Positions 18,392-27,548 of a stretch of DNA of 64,000 bases are shown here, in pieces. The number at the start of each line of letters is the position of its first letter. Position 1 is the stretch's first letter. The notes under the pieces are model-generated. The model ran no database searches. It had not been told where the DNA came from and saw nothing but the letters and a program-made list of their open reading frames with translations. The stretch comes from Novosphingobium taihuense (GTDB taxonomy: Bacteria > Pseudomonadota > Alphaproteobacteria > Sphingomonadales > Sphingomonadaceae). The stretch is taken from assembly GCF_007830315.1 (NCBI RefSeq), contig NZ_VLKJ01000005.1, positions 226,121 through 290,120 on the forward strand, written 5' to 3'. Made by a program: the position numbers and the translations under genes.

Positions 18392-19409
18392 GCCGGTGGG
18401 GCTGCTGCTGGTCGGCTGCGGACGGATTTCGGGCGCGCATGTTGCGGCGCTGGCCGGACAGGAGAAGCAGATCAGGCTTGTCGGCGTGGTTGATTCCGAC
18501 GCCGAAACGGCGGGGCGGATGGCGGCATTTCATGGCGTGGCCGGCTTTGTCGATCTGGCCGAGGGGCTTGCGGCTCCGGGGGTCGACGCGGTGTTGATCG
18601 CCAGTCCCAATTCGCTTCATGCCGCGCAGGCGGCGATGGCGCTGGCGGCAGGAAAGCACGTGCTGGTGGAAAAGCCGCTGGCCGAGACGGGAGCACAAGC
18701 GCGCGAACTGGCCGCGACGGCAGAGCGGCGGGGGCTGGTGCTGGCGGCGGGGCATACCTACCGGCACAATGCTGCGGTCTCCAAGCTAGTCGACATGATG
18801 CCACAGTGGGGGCGCCTGCGCGCGGTGGAGGTTTCGTCCTGCGTGTTCTGGGATGGGCCCCAGGCGCCATGGTGGGCGACGCGCCAGCCGGAGGAAGGGC
18901 TGATCATCTCGCTGTTTGCGCCGCATTCGCTGGACTTCGTGCAGCTGGTCATGGGTGCCGACGATCCGTTGCGGGTGCAGGTTGAGGCGGCGCGGTGGCA
19001 GCCCGGCTGGCAGGGCGAGGACGAGGCGATGATCCTCCTCGGCTATCCGGGGCGCCGGATGGCAAGCGTGCACATTTCCTACAACCAAGCCAGCGTGTTC
19101 GATCGCAAGGTTCTGCATTTTGCAGGAGGGGTGGCCGAGATCGAGGATGGCGAGGTGCTGAAGTGGAACGGGGAGGTTCTGGTTGCGCCGCCGGAGGGTG
19201 TTCTGGCAAATCCGCGAGCGATGGGCGGGCGCAAGCTAGGCCACTTTTTTGCGCAACAATTGCTTGGATTTGCAGCTGCCGTGCGTGGCGAGGAGCATCG
19301 CTTGCCGACAGGACATGATGCGGCGCGATTGATCGATCTGATCGACCGGGTGAAGGCGGCGGCGCGCCGCACGTGCGCAGACGCCATCGATCCGGATTTC
19401 GCCGCATGA
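18384..19409 (+). CDS. Gfo/Idh/MocA family oxidoreductase
   Basis: This 341-residue protein has an N-terminal Rossmann domain (LLVGCGRISGAH near residue 8) and the family signature HVLVEKPLAET near residue 92, followed by the alpha/beta C-terminal domain with a conserved His in LFAPHSLDF. The family uses NAD(P) to oxidise or reduce sugars, inositols or related hydroxylated compounds. ATG 18384 overlaps the carrier's stop by 8 bases and has AAGGA upstream; ATG 18348 lies inside the carrier gene and is less likely. With a GPH carrier before it, a sugar-like substrate is likely. Confidence 0.87.
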   Translation: MREPVGLLLVGCGRISGAHVAALAGQEKQIRLVGVVDSDAETAGRMAAFHGVAGFVDLAEGLAAPGVDAVLIASPNSLHAAQAAMALAAGKHVLVEKPLAETGAQARELAATAERRGLVLAAGHTYRHNAAVSKLVDMMPQWGRLRAVEVSSCVFWDGPQAPWWATRQPEEGLIISLFAPHSLDFVQLVMGADDPLRVQVEAARWQPGWQGEDEAMILLGYPGRRMASVHISYNQASVFDRKVLHFAGGVAEIEDGEVLKWNGEVLVAPPEGVLANPRAMGGRKLGHFFAQQLLGFAAAVRGEEHRLPTGHDAARLIDLIDRVKAAARRTCADAIDPDFAA

Positions 19410-20263
19410 GCGTGCTGTTGCTGCTGGCAGCCGCCGCTGCCGAGGCCCTGCCTGCCAATGGCTATGTGCCGCCAAAGGTGGCTGCACCGCCGCCGCGCTT
19501 TCCGCCTGTGGTGGCGGGCGCGGCTTTTACAGACTGCAGGGATTGCCCGGAGATGGTGGTCATCGCGCCAGGCACATTCGTGATGGGATCGAGCGCGCAG
19601 GAGCGCAAGGCGCTGGGCGTGCTGGCGATGTTCGACAGGATGGAGGAGCCGCGTCACCGCGTGACGATCGGCTATCGCTTTGCGGTAGCGCGCTATTCCG
19701 TGACGTTCGACGAATGGGATGCCTGCGTGGCCGATGGCGGGTGCAATGGCTATCGGCCCGATGATGCCGGTTGGGGTCGCGGACGCAGGCCGGTGATCAA
19801 CGTGAACTTCGCCGATGCGCAGGGCTATGTCGCGTGGCTTTCGAAGCGGACGGGTCAGCGGTATCGGCTGCTGTCCGAGGCCGAGTGGGAATATGCCGGG
19901 CGGGGCGGCACCGAAACGTGGTATCCGTTCGGCAATTTTATCGACGCGACGAAGGCCAACTACGGCAATCACCACGATCGGACGACCCCGGTGGGCTCAT
20001 ATCCGCCCAACGGGTTCGGACTGCACGACATGACGGCGAACGTGGCGCAGTGGGTGCAGGATTGTCACCACGATGACTACGTGGGAGCGCCGACAGACGG
20101 TTCTGCCTGGCTCAGCGGGCCGTGCACCTTGCGCAACGTGCGCGGCGGCGGGTGGAGCCTTTCAGGCTGGAGCGTGCGGGTGGCGCAACGGATCGGCGAT
20201 CCGCCGGGTGCGCGCAACGATCACCTGGGCTTTCGCGTGGCCCGCGACATGCCGCAGGATTAG
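19406..20263 (+). CDS. secreted SUMF1/formylglycine-enzyme-fold protein
   Basis: This 285-residue protein has a signal peptide (MSVLLLLAAAAAEALPANG) and a SUMF1-type C-lectin-like domain: EMVVIAPGTFVMGS, EPRHRVTIGYRFAVARYSVT, LLSEAEWEYAGRGG, NVAQWVQDC, GGGWSLS, HLGFRVARD. The paired cysteines that bind copper in true formylglycine-generating enzymes, normally just before the final GFR motif, are absent, so sulfatase maturation is unlikely. A binding or structural role, or an iron-dependent activity as in some relatives, is possible. It starts at ATG 19406, overlapping the previous stop by 4 bases, and its end overlaps the convergent esterase by 4. Confidence 0.85.
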   Translation: MSVLLLLAAAAAEALPANGYVPPKVAAPPPRFPPVVAGAAFTDCRDCPEMVVIAPGTFVMGSSAQERKALGVLAMFDRMEEPRHRVTIGYRFAVARYSVTFDEWDACVADGGCNGYRPDDAGWGRGRRPVINVNFADAQGYVAWLSKRTGQRYRLLSEAEWEYAGRGGTETWYPFGNFIDATKANYGNHHDRTTPVGSYPPNGFGLHDMTANVAQWVQDCHHDDYVGAPTDGSAWLSGPCTLRNVRGGGWSLSGWSVRVAQRIGDPPGARNDHLGFRVARDMPQD

Positions 20264-21810
20264 GGCCGTGAGTTTGCGAAGGCCTCGATCAGATCAAGTT
20301 TGTTCTTGAAGGGATCGAAGCTGGCCGTGGCGGAGGCGTCCATGGTGTGCTGGAGCAGGGCTTCGTCCTTGCGGTCATAGGCAGGCCATGCAGGCAATCC
20401 CTTGCCGTTGGGGTTCCCTGATCTCACAAAATTCACCAAATAGGCATGTGCGAGCCAAGCTGCCCTGCGGTCCTGATCGGTGGTCGCAGCACCATAGCGC
20501 GCTTCGACCGTGTTGAAGAAATAGGGAATGTCGGTTGCGTGCGGTGCTCCGGCTTGCCACTCGCCACGTTTGCCTTGCGCGACATAGCCGAAGCGATAGA
20601 CGAAGGCTTGCTTGCCCGCGCCAACGACATGGCGAGCGACGAAGCGCGCAGGTTCGGCCATGTATTGATCGCCGGTGAGGCGGCGCGACAAGTCACGGAA
20701 CTCGGCGGCACCATCAGGGTCGTAAGCTCGGCGCAAAGCGGGCCCTTGCGCGCCAAAGCTGGCGAAGAGGGCGTCCTTGTCCTGCGCGAACGAAATGCCG
20801 CCGTCGGCGCTGGTCATGCCGATCATCACCGGCACGGGCGCGATCTTGCCTTGGTCCATCAGCATGTCGCTCGGTGCCGTGATGACCGATCCTTCGGCAA
20901 CGAGGCCGCCGACATAAGTGGCGGGATTGGCAAAGCGGTCGGCAAAGAGGTTGGTGCCTTGAACCGTCGCGGCAGGAAGCGCACGAATGGCGGCAAGGCC
21001 CGCTGCGCCCCTGTCGGTCACGCCCTGCCTTGCGGCGAAATCCACGCCAACCTGCTCTCCTTTCTCCATCGTCGCCGTCGGCAGCAGCGAGCGTCCGCCG
21101 CCTGACATCGAGATGGCGCCGCGAAACAGGCCGCGTGCCGAGGGCATGGTAAGGAGGTTGACGACGGCCGTGCCGCCTGCGCTTTCGCCCATGATCGTGA
21201 CCTTGGCGGGATCGCCCCCGAACGCGGCGATGTTGGCCTTGACCCACTTTAGGGCCGCAACCTGGTCCTCCATCGCGAAGTTGCCCACAGGCTTGCCTGC
21301 CTCTGCGGTGAGTGCAGGGTGGGAGAAGAAGCCGAAACGCCCCAGACGATAGTTGAAGCTGACGAAGACCACGCCGGCCCTTGCAAAGGCTGAGCCATCG
21401 TAGATCGCAGGCGACGTGCCGCCGGTGATGAACGCACCGCCGTAGATCCAGACGAGGACAGGCAGTCTGGCACCCTTTTGCGCGGAAGCGGGCTTCCAGA
21501 CGTTCAGATAGAGGCAGTCCTCGGCTGGTGTCGTGCGCAAGGGCGCTTCATCGAACGGGAATGGGGTCTGCATGCAATCGTGACCAAAGGCGCTGGCATT
21601 GCGCACGCCCTGCCAGGGTGCGGCGGGTTGCGGGGAACGCCAGCGGCGCTCACCCACCGGTGGTGCGGCGTAAGGTATGCCACGGAACACATCGACGGCG
21701 CCTTCGTGCGTGCCGGCAACCTTGCCAGTGGCGATGCTGGCTTCTGGCGCCCTGGCGGCGAGTGCTGTCGGCAGGAGGCTGGCGGCAGCAAGGAGCAGGA
21801 GCGTGCGCAT
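20260..21810 (-). CDS. carboxylesterase type B, secreted
   Basis: This 516-residue esterase has a signal peptide (MRTLLLLAAASLLPTALAA). It shows the type B pattern: FRGIPYAAPPVGERRW, EDCLYLNVW, GGAFITGG oxyanion segment, nucleophile GESAGG near residue 210 and the catalytic His in GAPHATDIPYFF near 425. It would hydrolyse an ester in the periplasm or outside the cell. It is transcribed alone. It sits between two TonB receptors, which fits release of a smaller product for uptake or for the periplasmic enzymes. Confidence 0.9.
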   Translation of the reverse strand: MRTLLLLAAASLLPTALAARAPEASIATGKVAGTHEGAVDVFRGIPYAAPPVGERRWRSPQPAAPWQGVRNASAFGHDCMQTPFPFDEAPLRTTPAEDCLYLNVWKPASAQKGARLPVLVWIYGGAFITGGTSPAIYDGSAFARAGVVFVSFNYRLGRFGFFSHPALTAEAGKPVGNFAMEDQVAALKWVKANIAAFGGDPAKVTIMGESAGGTAVVNLLTMPSARGLFRGAISMSGGGRSLLPTATMEKGEQVGVDFAARQGVTDRGAAGLAAIRALPAATVQGTNLFADRFANPATYVGGLVAEGSVITAPSDMLMDQGKIAPVPVMIGMTSADGGISFAQDKDALFASFGAQGPALRRAYDPDGAAEFRDLSRRLTGDQYMAEPARFVARHVVGAGKQAFVYRFGYVAQGKRGEWQAGAPHATDIPYFFNTVEARYGAATTDQDRRAAWLAHAYLVNFVRSGNPNGKGLPAWPAYDRKDEALLQHTMDASATASFDPFKNKLDLIEAFANSRP

Positions 21811-21839
21811 CGGAAAACGTCTTTCGTTGAAGTGAAATG

Positions 21840-21876
21840 AAAAGGGCCGGACGCGATTGCAACGCCCGGCCCCTTT
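21840..21876 (-). terminator. terminator of TonB receptor II
   Basis: On the minus strand GGGCCGGGCG pairs with CGTCCGGCCC (one G-U) and is followed by TTTT. An opposite TTT at the other side could make it work in both directions. Confidence 0.75.
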
Positions 21877-21904
21877 CGGTGACAGTCAGACCGTCAAGTT
21901 CACG

Positions 21905-24325
21905 TCAGAACTTGGTGCGGATCTGGATGCCAGCGGTGCGCAGTTCGGGCAGGCCGACCTGGACCGCATTGTACTTGGCAAACGACAGCGCCGGATCGAT
22001 CACCCAGTTGTCGGCGATGCTGGTGTAGGTCTTCGTGTTGAACACGTTGGTCACGAACAGCTCGAGGCTGGTATCGCCCTTGCTCACGCCGATGCGGGCG
22101 TTGAACAGATGGAGATCCGGGGTCTTCACGATGTTCGCCTGGTTCGACCACATGCCCGACTTGAAGTTCCAGTCGCCGCGCACGAACCAGCGGCCATCGT
22201 CGATGCCCTTGAGATCGCCGTTGAAGGTGAGGCCGACGTTGGCCGACCACTTCGAGGTGTTGGGCAGTTCCTTGCCGCGGAAGTCGGTAACGCCGCTGAG
22301 CACGGTGACCGCAGGCGCGACGAACGAGTTGATGTGGGTCTGGTTGTAGGCCGCTGCCGCATCGATGGTGATGAGGTCGCTTGCCTTCCAGAACACTTCG
22401 GTCTCGATGCCGTAGACGTCGGTCGATCCGGCATTGGCCGAGCCGCTGAACAGGCCGGTGCCGACCGTGAACAGGTAGCTGGTGATCTGGTCACGCCACA
22501 GCGAATAGTAGCCCGCAACTGTATAGCGCATCGCGCCATCCAGCGCGCGGCCCTTCACGCCCAGTTCGAAATTGGTGATCTTTTCCGGATCGACCGCCAG
22601 CGGAATGCCGTTGTCCTTGGCAAGCTGCTGGATCGCATCGCTTTGCGAGACGATGAAGGTGTTGAACTGCGACGGGTTCACGCCCTTCGCCACCGAGCCA
22701 TAGACCATGAAGTCAGGCGTCGCCTGGAAGTTCACGATCACGCGCGGGGTGAAGTTCTTGAAGGTCTTCTGCGCCAGCAGCGAATAGGGCGCATAAGTGC
22801 CTGCCGGAACATAGACGGGGCTGACCACGGTCTGGCCGTTCGGGCCGACGAACGAGGAGATCTTGTCTTCCTGGTAACGGCCCTCGACGCTCGCCGACAG
22901 ACGATCGGTGAAATCGTAGGTCAGGCCGAAGAAGGCGCCGAGCGTTTCGCTCTGGCTCTTGCCGCCGAATGCCGGGCGACCGCCGAAGATCTGCGAACCC
23001 TGGCCTGCACGCAGCTGGGCCTTGAGGAAGCTGACGCCGGTGACGGCACGGAACGGGCCGCTATCATAGGCAAGGCGACCTTCGATCGAGAAGTCCTGGG
23101 TCTTGCGTTCGATCAGGAAGGGGAAATCGAAGTAGCCGTTGGGATAGGCCGCGTTGGTAAGCGCGCGGGTGTCGAGCCCGTCGAGGTCGATGAGCGTAGT
23201 CCACTCTTCGGTGTTGTATCCGCCGAGCAGCGACGCGGTCAGTTCGTCGGTGACTTCGTAGTCGGCGACAAGGTGGAGATGGCGCGTGTTGCGCAGCAGG
23301 CCATAGTCCTGCACGCCGTCCTTTGGCGAGACAAGGCGGCCCTGCGGATTGGCGAGCCAGTCGCGCAGCGCGCTGTTGACGGTGGTGTTGGCGCTGACCG
23401 GGTTCACGAGACCGGGCAGGGTGCCGCAAAGGTACGGGTTGCCGTTGACAGTGCAGTTCGACTGGCTGGCGTAGAGCACGGTGCCGTCGGACTTCTTGAT
23501 GTCGCGGGCCTGGATGCGGGCCGAGGCCGATGCGCCGTCGTGATCGCGGGCGACCATGCCGAATGCCTTGATCGTCAGGCGTTCGGTGGGCTTGGCAACG
23601 ACGAGCGCGGTGACAGTGCGCGAGGATTCATCGCCCAGCGTCTTGCCGTCAACCGGGTTCGTGTAGGAACCGTTCTTGGTGAAGTAATCGCCGCTGATGC
23701 GGAAGGTCAGTGCTTCACCGATGATCGGACCTTCGACCGAGCCCTGGACACGATAGTTGTCACGCGTGCCGGCCATGCCGAGGATGCTGGCGGTCCACTC
23801 GCTCGACGGGTTCTTGTTCACCACATTGATCGCGCCGGCAAAGGTGTTGCGGCCGAAGTAGGCGCTTTGCGGACCTTTGAGGATTTCGATCCGTTCGGGG
23901 TTCGAGATTGCGGTGAACGGCGAAGGCGAAGCAATCGGCACGCCGTCGATGAACAGCGAGGTCGTGGTGGCGAGCGTCGAGACCGGCGTGAACCCGCGCA
24001 GGCTGATCTGCTGGAACGAACGGTCGGCGTGGCCCGACGAGTTGTTGTTGATGTTGATGCCAGGCGTGTTGTTGGCAAGGCTTTGCATCGAGACAACGCC
24101 GCGCACTGCGAGGGTTTCGCCGGTCATGGCGGTCACCGTCACCGGCGTCTTGAGCAGGCTTTCTTCGCGCTTGCGGGCTGTGACGACGATGGCGCCCGGC
24201 TCATTTTCTTCAGCGGCCTGCGGTGCATCCTGCGCAAGGGCAGGCGCGGCAAAGCCCATGGTCGCGACTAGTGCCATGACGGTCAGCGAAGCGGCAGAGC
24301 GCTTCGCAAAGGATTTCGTGTTCAT
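21905..24325 (-). CDS. TonB-dependent receptor (II)
   Basis: This 806-residue receptor has a signal peptide (MNTKSFAKRSAASLTVMALV to APALAQ), a TonB-box region (AIVVTARKREESLL), a plug with ISLRGFTPVS, FIDGVPIAS and EILKGPQSAYFGRN, and a barrel ending in QIRTKF. GAGGGG precedes ATG 24325; the longer upstream frame lacks a signal peptide start. It is paralogous to receptor I over its whole length. It follows DUF1838 copy D on the same strand after a 138-base gap with an AT-rich block (about 24411-24445) that probably carries its promoter. The ligand is unknown. Confidence 0.93.
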   Translation of the reverse strand: MNTKSFAKRSAASLTVMALVATMGFAAPALAQDAPQAAEENEPGAIVVTARKREESLLKTPVTVTAMTGETLAVRGVVSMQSLANNTPGININNNSSGHADRSFQQISLRGFTPVSTLATTTSLFIDGVPIASPSPFTAISNPERIEILKGPQSAYFGRNTFAGAINVVNKNPSSEWTASILGMAGTRDNYRVQGSVEGPIIGEALTFRISGDYFTKNGSYTNPVDGKTLGDESSRTVTALVVAKPTERLTIKAFGMVARDHDGASASARIQARDIKKSDGTVLYASQSNCTVNGNPYLCGTLPGLVNPVSANTTVNSALRDWLANPQGRLVSPKDGVQDYGLLRNTRHLHLVADYEVTDELTASLLGGYNTEEWTTLIDLDGLDTRALTNAAYPNGYFDFPFLIERKTQDFSIEGRLAYDSGPFRAVTGVSFLKAQLRAGQGSQIFGGRPAFGGKSQSETLGAFFGLTYDFTDRLSASVEGRYQEDKISSFVGPNGQTVVSPVYVPAGTYAPYSLLAQKTFKNFTPRVIVNFQATPDFMVYGSVAKGVNPSQFNTFIVSQSDAIQQLAKDNGIPLAVDPEKITNFELGVKGRALDGAMRYTVAGYYSLWRDQITSYLFTVGTGLFSGSANAGSTDVYGIETEVFWKASDLITIDAAAAYNQTHINSFVAPAVTVLSGVTDFRGKELPNTSKWSANVGLTFNGDLKGIDDGRWFVRGDWNFKSGMWSNQANIVKTPDLHLFNARIGVSKGDTSLELFVTNVFNTKTYTSIADNWVIDPALSFAKYNAVQVGLPELRTAGIQIRTKF

Positions 24326-24463
24326 CTGTACCCCTCGGTAAATTGGATCGGGCTGGCAATGTGCCGACCCGGTTCGTCCCTGCTGTGGCGTGCCCGCGTT
24401 GCGTGATCTCGCCAAAAATATTTTGATTGTTCTAGTTTATAGCCTCTCCCGTGCGTTAGGTCA

Positions 24464-25387
24464 TCAGGCCGGATTGCCAGCCATGTATTCGAGAATATCG
24501 AAGCGCGGTGCAGTCCAGGCCTTGCGATCGAAAATTTCCGGCGTGTGGTTCTGCAGGCCCTTGAGTGCCTTGGCTGGAATCTGGTCGAGCGAGCGGACTT
24601 TAACTCCCGCAGCGCGGCCATAGGTTCGTCCGGGGCGCGATCCCATGGCCATCCAGGGATGCCACGATCCCATGTTCTGGAAGTGGTGAAAGGCGTCTGC
24701 CGAACTGAGGCTATCGTCTAAAGCCTGTGCCACTGGCGCGCCATTGGTGGACACGGTGTCCCAATAGGCGATCGGTCCGGAAGAGAACTTCGGAAATTTC
24801 TCAGGACTGACCGGGTTGGGACGTGCCATGTCTGCCATGGAGCTGACGAACAGCGTGCCGCCATAGGCTTCCATGCGCATCGGCCTGGGCGACAGTTCTG
24901 CGCCCATCGCAACCATGCCATCGGGACCGTGAGTTACGGTAAAAGGACCGCCGAGGAACTGGAATGGCTTACGCACCTCGCCGGTCAGCGGGTTCTTCCA
25001 GTCCTCCAGCACATCGTCGGTATCGAACGCGCAATAGACGCCGCATTCAAAGGTCTTTGCCTGATAGCGGTTGCCGGAAAGCGGGGTCCATTCGTTCACG
25101 CTCAAGTGATTGAGCGTGTAGAAGGGCACGAGGTTGCCGTCACCGGTGAAGCCGTAGATGTTCAAGCGATAGAAGATGTTGACCGTCTCTGCCTCGCACG
25201 ATCCGGCAACGCGGGCGCGCACCCGCGCGCGCGTGGCAGGATCGCGCAGGCGTTCCATGGCTTCTGCGTCGGAGATGGCGGGAGACGCCTTGGCTCTTCC
25301 GGAAGCGGCCATGGCAGGAACAGCAGCTAGACCGGCAGCGAGCGGTAGCGCGGCCATTACGGAACGACGACTCAGTTCGGCGGTCAT
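24464..25387 (-). CDS. DUF1838 family protein, Tat-exported (copy D)
   Basis: This 307-residue protein has a twin-arginine leader ELSRRSVMAALPLAAG ending PAMAAS. The family marks are EDWKNPLTGE near residue 130 and GSWHPWMAMG near 240. ATG 25387 has GGGG about ten bases upstream. The 144-base gap before it, after the SDR gene, is rich in palindromes (25426, 25479, 25496), so it probably has its own regulated promoter. It lies between the leuCD-type operon and TonB receptor II. The function is unknown. Confidence 0.83.
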   Translation of the reverse strand: MTAELSRRSVMAALPLAAGLAAVPAMAASGRAKASPAISDAEAMERLRDPATRARVRARVAGSCEAETVNIFYRLNIYGFTGDGNLVPFYTLNHLSVNEWTPLSGNRYQAKTFECGVYCAFDTDDVLEDWKNPLTGEVRKPFQFLGGPFTVTHGPDGMVAMGAELSPRPMRMEAYGGTLFVSSMADMARPNPVSPEKFPKFSSGPIAYWDTVSTNGAPVAQALDDSLSSADAFHHFQNMGSWHPWMAMGSRPGRTYGRAAGVKVRSLDQIPAKALKGLQNHTPEIFDRKAWTAPRFDILEYMAGNPA

Positions 25388-25425
25388 CTGGCGAATTCCC
25401 CTTGCAGCAGGACTCGCTGCCTTTG

Positions 25426-25437
25426 TTGTCCGGACAA
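25426..25437. promoter_or_regulatory. perfect 12-base palindrome TTGTCCGGACAA
   Basis: It lies 38 bases upstream of DUF1838 copy D. Near-copies lie at 25496-25507 (TAGTCCGGACAA) and 49285-49296 (TTGTCCGGACAT). This motif differs from the spaced TCCG-N5-CGGA palindrome and may bind a second regulator. Confidence 0.45.
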
Positions 25438-25478
25438 GATGGCTGCAGTTGAATGACAGTGTTGAACGGAATGCAGCC

Positions 25479-25497
25479 GTGTTCGCCTGTCGGATTA
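25479..25497. promoter_or_regulatory. palindromic operator-like site, GTGTTCG-N5-CGGATTA
   Basis: The right half and spacer CCTGT are identical to the site at 36514 over CCTGTCGGAT; the left half is weaker (TTCG). It lies 91 bases upstream of DUF1838 copy D and overlaps the second palindrome (25496-25507) by two bases, so two proteins could compete there. Confidence 0.5.
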
Positions 25498-25531
25498 GTC
25501 CGGACAAATTGACATGGCTGCAAGCAATGTC

Positions 25532-26293
25532 TCAGCGCCCGCCCGTAACATCGAGCGTGGTCCCGGTGATGTAGCTGGCCTCGTCCGAAGCCAGAAACAG
25601 CACGGCATCCGCCACTTCGCGCGGGGTGCCAAGACGGTGCAGCGGCGTCATGCGGATCGGGGAATATTCGAGCCCGTCCTCGTGCATCTTGCGCAGGTAG
25701 GGGCCTGCCAGTTCGGTGTCGATCGGACCGGGGGCAACGGCGTTGACGGTTATGCCATCGTCCGCCAATTCGATGGCTAGGGCGCGGATGAAGCCGGTGA
25801 CGCCGGCCTTGGCAGTGGAATAGCCGCTCGCGCCAGTGTGAAAGGCGTTCCATACTGTGCCGTTGCGAGCGCCGGACGAGAGGCAGACGATGCGGCCATA
25901 GCCCTGCGCCTGCATGGCGGGAACAAAGGCGCGGGTGCACAGGAACATCGAGCGCAGCGACAGCGCCATGGTATGGTCCCAGTCTGCCACCGACAGATTG
26001 GTGATCCGCCCGCTGCGCCCGCCGCCGACATTGTTGACGAGGATCGAGACCGGGCCGAGCTTTGCCGCCTCCTGCGCGAGATGGGTGACGCTTGCTTCGT
26101 CGGTCACATCGCAGGGGACAGCGAGAGCTTCGGCGCCAAGGTCGCGGACGAGTTCAGTGACTTCGGTCAGCCGTCCGTCGTCGCGCTCTGCCAGCACCAG
26201 CCTTGCACCCTCTTCGGCGAAGCGCAGCGCGGTGGCCTTGCCGATGCCGAGACCCGCACCGGTGACGACCGCAATGCGCCCCTCGAGCCGCAT
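25532..26293 (-). CDS. short-chain dehydrogenase/reductase
   Basis: This 253-residue classical SDR has the cofactor motif VTGAGLGIGKA at residue 10, NNVGGG, the catalytic Ser in CLSSGARNG, Tyr and Lys in YSTAK, and a C-terminal TLDVTGGR. It oxidises or reduces an alcohol or ketone with NAD(P). It is the last gene of the operon that begins at 29934, and its ATG overlaps the stop of the cysteine hydrolase gene by one base. The substrate is unknown, though a hydroxyl intermediate of the pathway is likely. Confidence 0.88.
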   Translation of the reverse strand: MRLEGRIAVVTGAGLGIGKATALRFAEEGARLVLAERDDGRLTEVTELVRDLGAEALAVPCDVTDEASVTHLAQEAAKLGPVSILVNNVGGGRSGRITNLSVADWDHTMALSLRSMFLCTRAFVPAMQAQGYGRIVCLSSGARNGTVWNAFHTGASGYSTAKAGVTGFIRALAIELADDGITVNAVAPGPIDTELAGPYLRKMHEDGLEYSPIRMTPLHRLGTPREVADAVLFLASDEASYITGTTLDVTGGR

Positions 26294-26928
26294 CAGGCCT
26301 TGAGCGTACCGAGGAAAGCCACAGCCTCTGCCTCACTGACGACATCGGCGTACTTGGCGTTCATGTCGAACAGGTTGGCTTCATGCGGGGCGCTGTGGCG
26401 ATCGCCGCAGGCCTCGGCGATCACCGCCGTGCGGAAGCCGTGGCTCATGGCATCGACGCACGATGCACGAACGCAGCCAGATGTTGTCAGGCCGGTGAGC
26501 AGGACCGAGTCCACGCCCATCGCCGTAAGTGTCGAGGCAAGCGAGGTGCCGAAGAAGGCGCTGGGATACTGCTTTGAGATGACCAGTTCGTCTTCGAACG
26601 GTTCAAGACCCGGACCCCAGGCGCCCATCGGGCTGCCCTTGAGGAAGTTCTTCAGCGGCGCGGCCTTTTCGAAGAAGCGGCCGCCGTCGATGGCGCTGGG
26701 GTGATAGACCACGTTGGTCAGGATCACCGGGACGCCTGCGGCCCGCGCCGCCTCGCGCACGCGCAAGGCCGAAGCGAGCGCGTCGTCCACGCCTGCGTAG
26801 AGTTCGCAGGTCTCATCGAAGTAGCCCATGCAGAAGTCGATCAGGATCAGCGCAGGCCGCGTGCCAAAGCCCACCCGCCGGTCATAAGCCTTCTTGTAAT
26901 TGGCCAGCAGGTCGTCGTTCTCGCTCAT
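26293..26928 (-). CDS. cysteine hydrolase, isochorismatase / N-carbamoylsarcosine amidase family
   Basis: This 211-residue protein has the Asp-Lys-Cys triad: Asp in LILIDFCMGYF, Lys in ISKQYPSAFFGT, Cys in TTSGCVRASCVDAM. The segment TSGCVRA is typical of amidases such as N-carbamoylsarcosine amidohydrolase and maleamate amidase rather than of isochorismatase. It would cleave an amide or ureido bond. It overlaps the LeuD-like gene by 4 bases (ATGA) and the SDR by one. A paralogue lies at 58971, also beside a leuCD-type operon. Confidence 0.87.
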   Translation of the reverse strand: MSENDDLLANYKKAYDRRVGFGTRPALILIDFCMGYFDETCELYAGVDDALASALRVREAARAAGVPVILTNVVYHPSAIDGGRFFEKAAPLKNFLKGSPMGAWGPGLEPFEDELVISKQYPSAFFGTSLASTLTAMGVDSVLLTGLTTSGCVRASCVDAMSHGFRTAVIAEACGDRHSAPHEANLFDMNAKYADVVSEAEAVAFLGTLKA

Positions 26929-27548
26929 GCTTCAATGTCCTCAGGGTAAAGCCAGGGCTGGATCTTGCGCTGTCCGGCTTCGAACGTAGCGATGTCATCG
27001 GCGAAGCGGGCCAGTACGAGGTCGGTTTCGTCCCAACCGTTGAGCAGGGCAAGCCGTCTTTCGGGCTGGATGTCGAACGGGACGGGGGCGGCATTGCCGA
27101 CGGTGACGGTCTGCGCTTCGAGATTGACGGTGAAGGAGATGCCGGCGGCGGCGGATGCCAGCATGTCTGCCACCTGTTCGGGTGGGAGTATGATCGGCAC
27201 GATGCCGTTGCGCAGGCAGTTGTTGTGGAAGATCTCGCCCAGCGCAGGTGCAATCACGGCACGCACGCCAAGGCCGTGGAGCGCCCAGACCGCCTGCTCG
27301 CGGCTTGATCCTGATCCGAAGTTCGCGCCAGTCACGATCACGGGGGGAGCGCGGAAGGGTTCGGTGTTGAGAACGTAGCCTGCCACTTCGCTGCCATCAG
27401 CGTGATAGCGTCGATCATGGAAGGCATGTGCGCCAAGGCCTTCGCGCGCGGTGAGCAACAGGAAGCGCGCCGGGAAGATGATGTCGGTATCGATGTTCTC
27501 TTCCGGCATCGCGGCGGCAGGGCCGGTAACAGTCGTGAACGAAGTCAT
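26925..27548 (-). CDS. aconitase-type hydratase small subunit (LeuD-like, pair 1)
   Basis: This 207-residue protein has the swivelling domain: [14 protein letters not shown] at the start and the substrate-binding loop [16 protein letters not shown] near residue 75. It forms the active enzyme with the LeuC-like subunit just upstream, overlapping it by 4 bases. It is named after 3-isopropylmalate dehydratase, but no leuA or leuB is nearby and a second pair lies at 55554-57526, so a catabolic (de)hydratase of a substituted malate or maleate is more likely. Confidence 0.9.
   Translation of the reverse strand: MTSFTTVTGPAAAMPEENIDTDIIFPARFLLLTAREGLGAHAFHDRRYHADGSEVAGYVLNTEPFRAPPVIVTGANFGSGSSREQAVWALHGLGVRAVIAPALGEIFHNNCLRNGIVPIILPPEQVADMLASAAAGISFTVNLEAQTVTVGNAAPVPFDIQPERRLALLNGWDETDLVLARFADDIATFEAGQRKIQPWLYPEDIEA

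Noticed and set aside
21857..24271. An 804-codon open frame opposite TonB receptor II
   Set aside because: High-GC third positions of the receptor gene keep the opposite frame open; the translation has no recognisable domain while the receptor is clear.
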